Position numbers and translations under genes: made by a program. Below, piece after piece: positions 7,962-16,849 of a DNA stretch of 64,000 nucleotides. The notes beneath the pieces were generated by a model, which searched no databases, was not told the DNA's origin, and saw only the letters and a program-made list of their open reading frames with translations. This DNA comes from Flavobacterium limnosediminis JC2902 (GTDB lineage Bacteria > Bacteroidota > Bacteroidia > Flavobacteriales > Flavobacteriaceae). The DNA lies in contig NZ_AVGG01000007.1 of NCBI RefSeq assembly GCF_000498535.1, positions 1 through 64,000 on the forward strand, read 5' to 3'. Numbering within the stretch: the stretch's first letter is position 1; the number at the start of each line of letters is the position of its first letter.

Positions 7962-10133
7962 ATGATTGCAATCAATACCAAGACATTACAGGATTTAGAA
8001 TTCAATACGGTTTTAGAAACCATATCCGCTCTTTGCAACACGGAAATCGGTAAGCAAAAAGCCATGGAAATCAAACCTTTCAATAATAAGGAAACATTGA
8101 TGAATGCTTTGTTGCAGACTTCCGAGTATGTTTCCTCCTATTCCAATAATAATGCGATTCCGAACCATTATTTTGATGAAATAACGAACGAAATAAAGTT
8201 TTTGGCCATAGAAGACAGTTTTCTGGAAGTGGGAAGTTTCAGAAAAATAGCTACCATTTCGGAAACCACGAACAATTTACTTGTCTTTCTTCGAAAATTT
8301 GAAGATTATTATCCCAAATTAAGTCAGAAAGCTTCTGAAGTTGAATTAACGAAATTCATTATTCAGAAAGTTGACGAAGTGGTCGATAAATATGGTGAAA
8401 TTAAAGACAACGCTTCACCTCTACTGGTAGAAATCCGCAAAAACATGAATCTGGTTCGCGGAAAAATAAACCATAGTTTCGGAGCGGCTTTGTCGAGCTA
8501 TAACAGTTTGGGGTATTTGGATGATATTCGTGAAACCATCGTTGATAACCGACGTGTTTTAGCCGTTTTGGCAATGTACCGCCGAAAAGTAAAAGGAACG
8601 ATTCTCGGAAATTCCAAAACCGGGAGCATTACTTATATCGAACCGGAAGCCACTCTACGTTATTCCAGAGAATTGAATAATCTGGAATATGAAGAAAAAG
8701 AAGAAATTGTTCGGATTCTGAAGCAGTTAACCAATGTTATTCGTCCGCACCTTGAACTTTTGAAACAGTACCAGGATTTTTTGAGCGATATAGACGTTAT
8801 TGCCGGAAAAGCACGTTATGCAAACAAAATCAACGGATTGTTACCTGCAATAACTGAAGAAAAAAGATTGTTTTTCAGGGATGCTTTCCACCCTATTCTG
8901 TTGCTGAATAACAACGCGAAAAACGCTACTACTTATCCTCAAACCATTGAACTTCAAAATGACAGCAGAATAATTGTAATTTCAGGTCCGAATGCCGGCG
9001 GTAAAAGTATTACCCTAAAAACAATCGGTTTACTGCAATTGATGCTGCAAAGCGGAATGCTGATTCCGGTTCATGAGCGAAGTGAAACGTTTTTATTCGA
9101 TCGGATCCTGACGGACATCGGCGATAATCAATCCATTGAAAACCATCTAAGTACGTACAGTTACCGATTAAAAAACATGAACTACTTTTTGAAAAAATGC
9201 AATTCAAAAACACTGTTCCTGATTGACGAATTCGGTACCGGTTCCGATCCGGAATTAGGAGGAGCTTTGGCCGAAGTTTTCCTTGAGGAATTTTATCATC
9301 GGGAAGCCTTCGGAATCATTACCACGCATTATACCAATCTGAAAATATTAGCTAACGAATTGCCGTTTGCCATCAATGCGAACATGCTTTTTGACGAAAA
9401 ATCTCTGGAACCGATGTATAAATTGCATCTGGGTCAGGCAGGAAGTTCATTTACTTTTGAAGTGGCTCAGAAAAACGGGATTCCCTTCGGTTTAATCAAT
9501 CGGGCGAAAAAGAAAATTGAAGGCGATAAAGTACGTTTTGACCGAACTATTGCCAATCTTCAGAAAGAGCGCTCCAAAATGGAAAAAACATCCCAAAACC
9601 TGAAGGAAGAGGAAACCCGAGCACGTGAAGAAAGTAAAAAGATGGAAAACATCAATACCAAGATTCAGCAAAAACTGGAAAGCTACCAGGAATTGTATGA
9701 TGCCAATCAGCGTTTGATTTATATGGGTCAGAAAGTGGATGATATTTCCGAAAAATACTTCAACAATAAGAACAAGAAAGACTTAATCGGTGAATTTTTA
9801 AAGATGGTGGAAATCGAAAATTCCAAACGAAAAAAAGTCACTGCCAAAGAGAAGAAAGTCAAAGAAGTTATTGTAAAACAGGTTATTGAGGAAGTGAAGG
9901 AAAAGGTAGAAGAAATCCGCAAAGAAAAGAAGGAGAAAAAAGTAAAGGCACAGAAAGAAGAAGCGAACAAACCGAAAATCCCTTTAAAAGTGGGTGATCG
10001 TGTACGAATGATTGACGGAAAAGCAGTAGGAAGTATCGATAGCATTGAAAAAAATAAAGCTACGGTAAACTACGGTATTTTTACATCAAAAGTAGCTTTA
10101 GACAGTCTGGAACTGGTGGAAAGAATGAAATAA
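7962..10133 (+). CDS. mutS2: MutS2-family DNA-binding ATPase lacking the Smr domain
   Basis: A 723-residue MutS-superfamily ATPase. The N-terminal lever/clamp region (about 1-310) leads to an ABC-type ATPase with Walker A GPNAGGKS at 342-349, Walker B FLIDEFGTGSDPE and the ITTHY switch histidine. A long charged coiled coil (about 520-660, very rich in Lys and Glu) follows. The protein ends in a small KOW-like barrel (LKVGDRVRMIDGKAVGSI). The C-terminal Smr endonuclease domain of canonical MutS2 is absent, so a role in ribosome collision rescue or recombination control by cleavage is not supported here. Starts 73 bp from divergent ung; 1 bp separates it from the DCC gene. Confidence 0.9.
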   Translation: MIAINTKTLQDLEFNTVLETISALCNTEIGKQKAMEIKPFNNKETLMNALLQTSEYVSSYSNNNAIPNHYFDEITNEIKFLAIEDSFLEVGSFRKIATISETTNNLLVFLRKFEDYYPKLSQKASEVELTKFIIQKVDEVVDKYGEIKDNASPLLVEIRKNMNLVRGKINHSFGAALSSYNSLGYLDDIRETIVDNRRVLAVLAMYRRKVKGTILGNSKTGSITYIEPEATLRYSRELNNLEYEEKEEIVRILKQLTNVIRPHLELLKQYQDFLSDIDVIAGKARYANKINGLLPAITEEKRLFFRDAFHPILLLNNNAKNATTYPQTIELQNDSRIIVISGPNAGGKSITLKTIGLLQLMLQSGMLIPVHERSETFLFDRILTDIGDNQSIENHLSTYSYRLKNMNYFLKKCNSKTLFLIDEFGTGSDPELGGALAEVFLEEFYHREAFGIITTHYTNLKILANELPFAINANMLFDEKSLEPMYKLHLGQAGSSFTFEVAQKNGIPFGLINRAKKKIEGDKVRFDRTIANLQKERSKMEKTSQNLKEEETRAREESKKMENINTKIQQKLESYQELYDANQRLIYMGQKVDDISEKYFNNKNKKDLIGEFLKMVEIENSKRKKVTAKEKKVKEVIVKQVIEEVKEKVEEIRKEKKEKKVKAQKEEANKPKIPLKVGDRVRMIDGKAVGSIDSIEKNKATVNYGIFTSKVALDSLELVERMK

Positions 10134-10134
10134 C

Positions 10135-10548
10135 ATGGAACTACCTAGAGATAAAAAAATTATTCTTTTTGATGGTGTCTGCAACTTATGCGACGCCACT
10201 GTTCAAATGGTTATAAAAAAGGACAAGCAGGATGTTTTTCGTTTTGTGGCCCTACAATCTGATTTGGGCAGACAAATAACAAAACACATTGGTGTTGACA
10301 CATCAAAAACCGACAGTATCATTTTATACGAACCCGGTCATGCCTACCATATAAAGGCTGAAGCTGCTATAGAAATTGCCAAATCCATTGGTGGACTTTA
10401 TGCTATACTGGGTTTGTTTTCCGTATTTCCAAATTGGATGAAAAACAGTGTTTACGATTTTGTAGCCAGAAACCGCTACAAATGGTATGGAAAGAAGGAA
10501 AGTTGCATGATTCCCACTCCGGAAATTAAAGCTAAATTTTTAGAATAA
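10135..10548 (+). CDS. DCC-family (DUF393) thiol-disulfide oxidoreductase-like protein
   Basis: A 137-residue protein of the DUF393 or DCC family, named for the N-terminal D-x-x-C-x-x-C, here DGVCNLC with C16 and C19 in a thioredoxin-like first strand (KKIILFDGVCNLCDATVQ). The middle holds GRQITKHIGVDTSKTDSIIL, and the C-terminal FPNWMKNSVYDFVARNRYKWYGKKESCMIP matches the family's basic tail. Presumed thiol-disulfide function, unproven. It starts 1 bp after mutS2 and ends at a strong terminator, so it is probably translated from the same message. Confidence 0.88.
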   Translation: MELPRDKKIILFDGVCNLCDATVQMVIKKDKQDVFRFVALQSDLGRQITKHIGVDTSKTDSIILYEPGHAYHIKAEAAIEIAKSIGGLYAILGLFSVFPNWMKNSVYDFVARNRYKWYGKKESCMIPTPEIKAKFLE

Positions 10549-10581
10549 AAAAAGCCCTGAAAAATCAGGGCTTATTGTTTT
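10549..10581. terminator. bidirectional terminator between DCC gene and T9SS cargo gene
   Basis: Stem AAGCCCTGA/TCAGGGCTT around an AAAA loop, with A-run before and T-rich stretch after, so it can serve the plus-strand DCC gene and the minus-strand gene ending at 10597. Confidence 0.85.
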
Positions 10582-10596
10582 TATCTCTTGAACATA

Positions 10597-12117
10597 TTAG
10601 TTCTTGATAATTTTCTTAGTAGCAGTACCTTCATTTGTTTCGATATTCATGAAATAAATTCCTGAATTTAAATCGGATACATTAATCTGAGTTTCTGCAA
10701 CTCCGTTTACATTTACTGTTTTAACCGTTCTTCCGTTAATATCATTAATTACCACTGTATTAATCTGAAGATTTTCCGCATTTGAAATGTTTACAACATT
10801 ATTCACTGGGTTTGGATAAACTGATAATTTAGATGAAATAAAATCATCAGTTGATAAAGTTTGGGTTACGGTAAAATTATCTATAATCAATGCGTGAGCA
10901 GCACCACCTGCATTTGCCGGGGAAGTATGTTTAATACTGAAATAATACACTCCGGTTGTTGATGGAGTAAACGTATAAGTCTTTAATACGAAAGCCGAAC
11001 CCGAGAAAGCTGTTTCTGAACCAATCAAGTTTGTTTGAGAAACAACAGTTTGAGCAGAACCATGTCTTACTTCGAATGAAGAAGTACTTGTCGTATTACC
11101 TGTAGCTCTATAGTTAAGAGCATAAAAAGATATCGTTGCCTGCTGTCCTGCCACTAAATTAATCCCACGGGAAATTACAGATGAGTTTGTCGGACCAGTA
11201 GTAACACTTGAAGAAAAAACTGAAGTTGCGCCATTTTGAACTGTTGGGTTGCCAACACCCGCAGCATTGAATGACCAAGCTCCTCCAGATACTGGTGCAG
11301 GATCAGCCCATCCGATAAAATTAAAAGCAGTATCTTCAAAACTGGTATTATAGGTTGGATTAACTGCCGGGAAAACAGTATTAAAATTAACTGGCCCTGC
11401 CCAAACACTATAATTACCTGATCCACAATTAGTTCTCACATAGAACGAATAAACAGTACCCGGAGTTAGGGATGTTAATGAAACGCTTGTTGTAGCAGCA
11501 TTTGTATTGACAGTAGTTCCTGTACCCTGAGTAAAACCTCTCACCCCATATTCAAACTGATAACCAGTTGGTGTTCCTGCAGTAGGTGCTGTCCAGCCAA
11601 TTCCAGCTGTTGTTGTTGTTGGAGCTGCTGTATAGGTAAAATTCGTAGGTACAAAACATGTCTGTGCCGTAAACGTAAAATCAAAAAAACGAGTTACACT
11701 TTCCCATTTGTTATCCCATACGATGTAGTAAGTAGTCCCTGCTGTAACGGCAAAATTTTCAACTTTTGATCTGTAATTTGATGCGGATACATCATCATTA
11801 CCTGCTACACAAGTTAAAGTTGAACAAGTTCCGGTAAAAATACTCATACGTGTGTCTGCATTAGCCGGATTGGCAGCTATGTCAGCGTTTACTGTAATCA
11901 AACCGCTTTGGGTAGGTGTAAATTTAAACCACATTGCAGCAGATGGATTTGGTGCGGCATAACAAGAAGTAGCAGGATAAGTACCTGTTATCGCACCTGT
12001 TGAATATTGACCGTTTGTTGTCAACGTATATGCCGCTGCACATGTCGTCGTTCCTTGAGCAAATAAACTAACACTACCAATAAATAATAGTGTAATTAAT
12101 AGTAATTTTTTTTTCAT
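10597..12117 (-). CDS. T9SS cargo protein with fibronectin III-like domain
   Basis: A 506-residue secreted or cell-surface protein. Signal peptide MKKKLLLITLLFIGSVSLFAQ (start chosen at ATG 12117 because the eight residues upstream add nothing). About 22-135 is a beta-sandwich of the pre-peptidase C/CUB-like kind (MWFKFTPTQSGLITVNADIA). About 145-240 is a fibronectin III-like repeat (Y-Q-F-E-Y-G-V-R; SFYVRTNCGSGNYSVW). A further jelly-roll domain runs to about 420. The last 75 residues are a T9SS type A sorting domain (LSVYPNPVNNVVNISN ... ATKKIIKN), removed during secretion. No catalytic motif; likely adhesive or carbohydrate-binding. Its tail is closely similar to that of the upstream neighbour. 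Confidence 0.85.
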   Translation of the reverse strand: MKKKLLLITLLFIGSVSLFAQGTTTCAAAYTLTTNGQYSTGAITGTYPATSCYAAPNPSAAMWFKFTPTQSGLITVNADIAANPANADTRMSIFTGTCSTLTCVAGNDDVSASNYRSKVENFAVTAGTTYYIVWDNKWESVTRFFDFTFTAQTCFVPTNFTYTAAPTTTTAGIGWTAPTAGTPTGYQFEYGVRGFTQGTGTTVNTNAATTSVSLTSLTPGTVYSFYVRTNCGSGNYSVWAGPVNFNTVFPAVNPTYNTSFEDTAFNFIGWADPAPVSGGAWSFNAAGVGNPTVQNGATSVFSSSVTTGPTNSSVISRGINLVAGQQATISFYALNYRATGNTTSTSSFEVRHGSAQTVVSQTNLIGSETAFSGSAFVLKTYTFTPSTTGVYYFSIKHTSPANAGGAAHALIIDNFTVTQTLSTDDFISSKLSVYPNPVNNVVNISNAENLQINTVVINDINGRTVKTVNVNGVAETQINVSDLNSGIYFMNIETNEGTATKKIIKN

Positions 12118-12246
12118 TTTATTTTTTTTGATGAAATGCAAAGGTACCCCTACACATTAAAACAAAAAAAAACATTTTCGTGACATTTCTTTAAAAACAA
12201 GATAACACTGAAGATTTGATTACATCTTTTGATGTCAGTTTTAATC

Positions 12247-12276
12247 ACAAAAAAAGCCCTGAAATTCAGAGCTAAT
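12247..12276 (-). terminator. terminator after the second T9SS cargo gene
   Basis: On the minus strand AGCTCTGAA pairs with TTCAGGGCT around a single base and is followed by TTTTTTT. Lies 23 bp beyond the stop codon at 12299. Confidence 0.75.
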
Positions 12277-12298
12277 TTGCTTACTGTTTTTGAAAAAG

Positions 12299-13249
12299 TC
12301 AGTTCTTGATAATTTTCTTTGTTGCAATACCCTCATCAGTATCAATATTCATAAAATAAATACCTGCATTCAATTCAGAAATATCAATCTGTGTTCCAGT
12401 AGCCCCTTTAAAATTACTCGAATTCACTGTTCTTCCATTAATATCAAAAAAAGAGATTTTATTAATCTGAATATTTCCGTTGTTGGAAATCGTCACCATA
12501 CTGTTGGATGGATTCGGATACACGGAGAATTGGGAAGAAACAAAACTATCTGTTGATAAACTTGTAGCTGTAACTTTAAAATCGTCCACCATGAACATGT
12601 ATCGGTCATTAGAAATGCAATGAATACCAATTCTTACTGTTTGACCTTCATAGGCAGCCAGTGATTGGGTTCTCTCCGTCCACGTGGTATAATTAGCAGC
12701 CTGAAGAAACGGTAAGGGTGTGATAATAGTAAAATCAGATGATTGGGTAGGATTACCACTGCCAATATATACTCCAATCGTAAAACGCTCCGCACCAAAA
12801 CAATCGGACAATGCTTTATACCAAATACTCAATTGTAAACCAGTCTTTCCCGCCAAATCAATGGGCGGACTGATTAACCAATCATCATTAGCCGTCGGTC
12901 CACCTGTTGTTGATGGAATGGCAGCCCAACTCACAGCACATTTTGCTCCTGTTCTTGGCGTAAAATTGAGATTTTCTATTGGGTTACAGTCACCAGTGCT
13001 GTTAGTAACCAACGCAGTGGTCGGATTAAAAATCTGAAAAGCCTGTGGAGCACCTGCATTTGCCCAAGTAGGATCTCCGGCAGTACCACCTGTATACGTG
13101 GGCAGCATATCCAAATCGAGAGTTCGCCACTGACCAATTCCCGTAATCAGAAAATCACCATAGGTATCAAAACTATCCTGAAATATTGTTATTTGAGAAA
13201 AGCCGAAACATGATACCAAAATCGAGCATAAAACCATAATTTTTTTCAT
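12299..13249 (-). CDS. T9SS cargo protein with choice-of-anchor J-type domain
   Basis: A 316-residue exported protein. Signal peptide MKKIMVLCSILVSCFGFSQ; a single MAM/LamG-like jelly roll of the 'choice-of-anchor J' type (about 20-225) recognisable by FQDSFDTYG at its start, DDWLISPPIDLAGKTGLQLSIWYKA in the middle and RIGIHCISNDRYMFMVDDF at its end. The C-terminal sorting domain (about 238-316) begins FSVYPNPSNSMVTISNN and ends ATKKIIKN. Such proteins are exported through the T9SS and anchored or released after tail removal. Neighbouring T9SS gene 10597-12117 has an almost identical tail; the pair may be cotranscribed despite the terminator between them. Confidence 0.85.
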   Translation of the reverse strand: MKKIMVLCSILVSCFGFSQITIFQDSFDTYGDFLITGIGQWRTLDLDMLPTYTGGTAGDPTWANAGAPQAFQIFNPTTALVTNSTGDCNPIENLNFTPRTGAKCAVSWAAIPSTTGGPTANDDWLISPPIDLAGKTGLQLSIWYKALSDCFGAERFTIGVYIGSGNPTQSSDFTIITPLPFLQAANYTTWTERTQSLAAYEGQTVRIGIHCISNDRYMFMVDDFKVTATSLSTDSFVSSQFSVYPNPSNSMVTISNNGNIQINKISFFDINGRTVNSSNFKGATGTQIDISELNAGIYFMNIDTDEGIATKKIIKN

Positions 13250-13298
13250 AATTTCTAACTTTTAATACACAAAATTAGAACTTATAATTAGCTTTATG

Positions 13299-14363
13299 TT
13301 ATTTTTTAACACTATTTAATAGTAAATAAAAATCTGCAAGAACCAATGCTGCCATAGCTTCTACGATAGGTACTGCTCTTGGCACCACACAAGGATCATG
13401 CCTTCCCTTACCCTGCTGTTCAATTATATTCCCTTGATTATCAAGAACATTTTGCTTTTGAATTAATGTGGCAACGGGTTTAAACGCTACACGGAAATAA
13501 ATGTCCATTCCGTTTGATATTCCGCCCTGAATTCCGCCCGAAAGATTCGTTTGCGTCGTTCCGTCCGGATTGTACAAATCATTGTGCTCACTCCCTTTCA
13601 TTTTAGCACCGCAAAATCCGCTTCCGTATTCAAACCCTTTTACTGCATTTATAGACAGCATCGCTTTACCCAATTCGGCATGAAGTTTATCAAAAACCGG
13701 TTCCCCCAATCCTATCGGTACATTTTGTATTACACAAGTAACCATTCCTCCAACGGTATCACCTTCTTTTCTGATTTGTCTGATATAATCTTCCATTTTG
13801 GCTGCTGATGCTAAATCGGGACAGCGGACAGGATTACTTTCAATCAACGAAAAATCCAGATCCTGATAAGGTTTGTCAATAAAAATCTCACCTACAGATG
13901 AAACGAAAGCATTTATTTTAATATCCGGAATAATCTGTTTTGCAATGGCGCCGGCCACTACCCTGCTGGCAGTTTCCCGTGCGGAACTTCTACCTCCTCC
14001 ACGATAATCACGTATACCGTATTTCTTTTCATAGACATAGTCGGCATGACTGGGACGATAGGTATCTTTTATATCCGAATAATCATCTGATTTCTGATTG
14101 GTATTAGGAATAACGAATCCGATGGGGGTTCCCGTAGTTTTTCCTTCAAAAATTCCGGAAAGAAATTGTACTTCATCCTCTTCTTTGCGTTGGGTAACTA
14201 TTGCTGATTGCCCGGGTTTTCTGCGTTGCATTTCTTTCTGAATTGCATCAAAATCTAATTCAATTCCGGGAGGACAACCATCAATTACTCCTCCAAGTGC
14301 CTCACCGTGCGATTCCCCGAAAGTCATCAGCCTTAAAATAGTTCCAAAAGTATTTCCTGCCAT
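13299..14363 (-). CDS. aroC: chorismate synthase
   Basis: Last step of the shikimate pathway: converts 5-enolpyruvylshikimate-3-phosphate to chorismate with reduced FMN. The protein is 354 residues, normal for the family. Visible signatures are [21 protein letters not shown] near the N-terminus (invariant GESHG), the [30 protein letters not shown] segment (FMN and substrate binding), and [18 protein letters not shown] near the C-terminus. Monocistronic in this window; the 149-bp gap to the next, divergent gene holds its promoter. Also needed for menaquinone synthesis through chorismate, in which menE at 60 kb acts. Confidence 0.97.
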   Translation of the reverse strand: MAGNTFGTILRLMTFGESHGEALGGVIDGCPPGIELDFDAIQKEMQRRKPGQSAIVTQRKEEDEVQFLSGIFEGKTTGTPIGFVIPNTNQKSDDYSDIKDTYRPSHADYVYEKKYGIRDYRGGGRSSARETASRVVAGAIAKQIIPDIKINAFVSSVGEIFIDKPYQDLDFSLIESNPVRCPDLASAAKMEDYIRQIRKEGDTVGGMVTCVIQNVPIGLGEPVFDKLHAELGKAMLSINAVKGFEYGSGFCGAKMKGSEHNDLYNPDGTTQTNLSGGIQGGISNGMDIYFRVAFKPVATLIQKQNVLDNQGNIIEQQGKGRHDPCVVPRAVPIVEAMAALVLADFYLLLNSVKK

Positions 14364-14512
14364 TGTTTACCGTTATTTAAACAAAAATAAGTTTTTTCGG
14401 CATTTAATTTAAAAAAAGCCGTCATTTTTCTTTCCCAATTAAGTATTCCTTAATTTTCAGATAATATTCCGTTTACAATAAACTCTTTCTTTTGTGACAA
14501 ATAACAAAGATT

Positions 14513-15349
14513 TTGAAAAAAAGAAATATTGACATCGTGGTTATTTCTGATGTTCATCTTGGTACTTTTGGCTGTCACGCTAATGAATTATCAGAATATC
14601 TGAAAACAATAAAACCAAAAATTTTGATTCTGAATGGTGATATTATCGATATTTGGCAATTCCGAAAATCCTACTTCCCGAAATCACATCTTAAAGTAAT
14701 CAAAAAAATTCTGGATTTTACATCAAAAGGTACCAAAGTATACTATATCACGGGAAATCACGATGAAATGTTACGTAAATTCAGTCCGTCTCAATTGGGC
14801 AATTTTTCCATTATCGATAAATTGGTTTTAGAAATTGACGGCAAAAAGGCCTGGTTTTTTCACGGTGATATTTTTGACAATTCCGTTCATCACGCCAAAT
14901 GGATCGCAAAACTTGGAGGAATTGGTTATGATTACCTTATTTTGCTTAATCGCTTCATCAATTGGTGCTTAACAAAGATAGGAAAAGAACCCTACTCACT
15001 CTCAAAAAAAGTGAAAGCAAGTGTGAAGAAGGCTGTAAAATTCATTTCCGATTTTGAAACAACTGCTTCCGATTTAGCCATTGCCAACAACTATGATTTT
15101 GTAATCTGCGGACACATACATGAGCCAAAAATAGAGGAACGAAACAACAAAAAAGGAACAACAACCTACCTGAATTCAGGAGATTGGATAGAAAACCTAA
15201 CTGCGCTGGAATACAATAAACGAAAATGGAAACTCTATAAGCATGAAAAAATGGCGTTTCCCATCGAGGAAGAGGATTACTTCGAATTTGAGGAAAAACT
15301 TTGCGAACAACTTATTATATCAAATATTTTAACAAAAAATCAAAGATAG
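14513..15349 (+). CDS. metallophosphoesterase, LpxH-like (UDP-2,3-diacylglucosamine diphosphatase family)
   Basis: A 278-residue dinuclear-metal phosphoesterase. The five ligand motifs are in order: ISDVHLG (D13, H15), NGDIIDIW (D43), TGNHDE (N82, H83), FHGDIFDN, and CGHIHEP. DVHLG together with GDIIDIW is characteristic of the LpxH/YbbF clan, so the likely role is removal of UMP from UDP-2,3-diacylglucosamine in lipid A synthesis, at the inner face of the membrane. It is longer than classical LpxH (about 240), with a C-terminal acidic extension. The start is TTG at 14513; no in-frame ATG precedes the DVHLG strand. Divergent from aroC. Confidence 0.8.
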   Translation: MKKRNIDIVVISDVHLGTFGCHANELSEYLKTIKPKILILNGDIIDIWQFRKSYFPKSHLKVIKKILDFTSKGTKVYYITGNHDEMLRKFSPSQLGNFSIIDKLVLEIDGKKAWFFHGDIFDNSVHHAKWIAKLGGIGYDYLILLNRFINWCLTKIGKEPYSLSKKVKASVKKAVKFISDFETTASDLAIANNYDFVICGHIHEPKIEERNNKKGTTTYLNSGDWIENLTALEYNKRKWKLYKHEKMAFPIEEEDYFEFEEKLCEQLIISNILTKNQR

Positions 15350-15393
15350 TTTCATTTTTATTATATTAGCCAAGCTAATTAATAACCAAAAAA

Positions 15394-16188
15394 ATGAAAA
15401 AAAGATTCTACCTGCTTGCTGCTGTTTTCAGTGGCCTACTACTATCGTGCTCTTCCGATGATTCCGATAATGGAGGAAACAATAGTTCGGATACAAATTT
15501 TACAATTCCGCTGACAATCGGAAAATATTGGACTTATGATGTTGAAGGTGAAGGTGTAAATACCCGTGATTCATTATATATTTCCAATGACACCATCATT
15601 GCTGGGAATACCTATAAAAAATTTAAAACCAGAGAGAACCTTGCTACCGGATTTTATTCTTCTTCCCTGAGAAATAACGGTGTAAGAGAAGTGGATCACA
15701 AATTGCTGTTATCCGGTGATTTATCATTAGCAGATGGGCAACAATTACCAATCGGATTGGATTTATCGCTGCTCGATTTTATCATTTTCAAGAAAAACGC
15801 GACAAATGGTGAAGTGCTTTCCACAAAATCCGGCTCGTTTCAACAAACTGTAGAAAGTTTTCCGCTAACTATAAATTATACTTTACAATCTAAAGGAGGT
15901 GAAACCATACCTAATTTCACATCACCTAACGGAGATACATACACAAATGTAAGAACTTCAAAAATTGTATTAAGAGTTACTATCACAACGGTGATATCAG
16001 GCTTACCGATTACAGTTTTACCGGCACAGGATGTTATAACTTCAACCCAATATGTAGCTGACGGTATCGGGGTTGTCTATACAAATACTGTTACAACTTA
16101 TAACATAAATGAATACGTCGCATCAGAATTAGGCATTCCATCAACAAACACACAAACACAGGAAGAATTTTTAGACACTCACAATTAA
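15394..16188 (+). CDS. putative lipoprotein of unknown function
   Basis: A 264-residue lipoprotein with lipobox LLSC (lipidated C19) followed by SSDDSDNGG, a surface-lipoprotein-like acidic leader. The mature domain is all-beta (PLTIGKYWTYDVEG, then repeated ten-residue strands) and ends TNTQTQEEFLDTHN. The Y-W-T-Y-D-V start is common among Bacteroidetes lipoproteins that bind nothing known. A possible promoter of the TATATTAG type lies just upstream at about 15361. No enzymatic motif seen. Confidence 0.65.
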   Translation: MKKRFYLLAAVFSGLLLSCSSDDSDNGGNNSSDTNFTIPLTIGKYWTYDVEGEGVNTRDSLYISNDTIIAGNTYKKFKTRENLATGFYSSSLRNNGVREVDHKLLLSGDLSLADGQQLPIGLDLSLLDFIIFKKNATNGEVLSTKSGSFQQTVESFPLTINYTLQSKGGETIPNFTSPNGDTYTNVRTSKIVLRVTITTVISGLPITVLPAQDVITSTQYVADGIGVVYTNTVTTYNINEYVASELGIPSTNTQTQEEFLDTHN

Positions 16189-16264
16189 TTTTAAAAAAAG
16201 ACGTTTGGTTTTAAATTAAAATGTTAAACTTAAAATCTTTTACAGACTTAAAAAAAGTTAGGTC

Positions 16265-16272
16265 TACATTTG
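16265..16272 (+). promoter_or_regulatory. candidate -7 box (TACATTTG) of the His-rich barrel gene
   Basis: Exact TAnnTTTG match 20 bp upstream of the ATG at 16292. No clear TTG at -33. An A-rich leader follows, as is usual in this group. Confidence 0.5.
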
Positions 16273-16291
16273 TTAAAACAAAGTTTTATTT

Positions 16292-16807
16292 ATGAGAAAA
16301 TTAATTTTATCTGCCGCTGTGTTAATGGGGTTAAATTTTAGTGCACAAGCACAGGGTTTAAAAAATGCGCTTGGTTTACGTCTGGGTAATAACGATGGTT
16401 TTGGTGCAGAAGTTTCTTATCAAAGATGGTTGTCACAGAAAAACCGTCTTGAATTGGATTTGGGATGGAGAGATTCCGATAATTATGATGCTGTAAAATT
16501 AACCGGTATTTACCAATGGGTGTGGAATATTGAAAACGGCTTCAAATGGTATGCAGGTCCCGGTCTTGGCATAGGAACATGGAACACTGACCATCACGAT
16601 CACGGTCATGACCATGATGAGCACCACGATGATTCCGGAAGTTTTTTAATAGCCACAGGGGACATCGGAATCGAATACAACTTTGATTTCCCGTTGCAGC
16701 TTTCCTTTGATTTCCGTCCGGAAATTTACGTAAGCGGAGAATACAGCGATGTGAGAGATAGCCACTACGGAGGTGATTTCGGATTAAGTGTCAGATACCG
16801 CTTTTAA
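16292..16807 (+). CDS. outer-membrane beta-barrel protein with a histidine/aspartate-rich loop
   Basis: Exported 171-residue barrel: signal peptide ending FSAQAQ (about 1-21), amphipathic strands, and the terminal strand FGLSVRYRF with C-terminal Phe. The GAEVSYQRWLSQKNRLELDLGWR opening resembles small OmpA-barrel-like Bacteroidetes proteins. Residues 100-114 form the loop TDHHDHGHDHDEHHDDSG with seven His among Asp and Glu, placed between two strands, so likely extracellular or periplasmic turn; such runs commonly bind Zn, Ni, Cu or Co. No metal transporter gene adjoins. Ends at a strong bidirectional terminator. Confidence 0.75.
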   Translation: MRKLILSAAVLMGLNFSAQAQGLKNALGLRLGNNDGFGAEVSYQRWLSQKNRLELDLGWRDSDNYDAVKLTGIYQWVWNIENGFKWYAGPGLGIGTWNTDHHDHGHDHDEHHDDSGSFLIATGDIGIEYNFDFPLQLSFDFRPEIYVSGEYSDVRDSHYGGDFGLSVRYRF

Positions 16808-16812
16808 TAATT

Positions 16813-16841
16813 CAAAAGTCCCCAATTTAGGGGACTTTTTT
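16813..16841. terminator. bidirectional terminator between barrel gene and bshA
   Basis: AAAAGTCCCC pairs with GGGGACTTTT around AATTTA, flanked by A- and T-runs on both sides. Serves the plus-strand gene ending 16807 and bshA ending at 16850. Confidence 0.9.
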
Positions 16842-16849
16842 ATTTAAAT

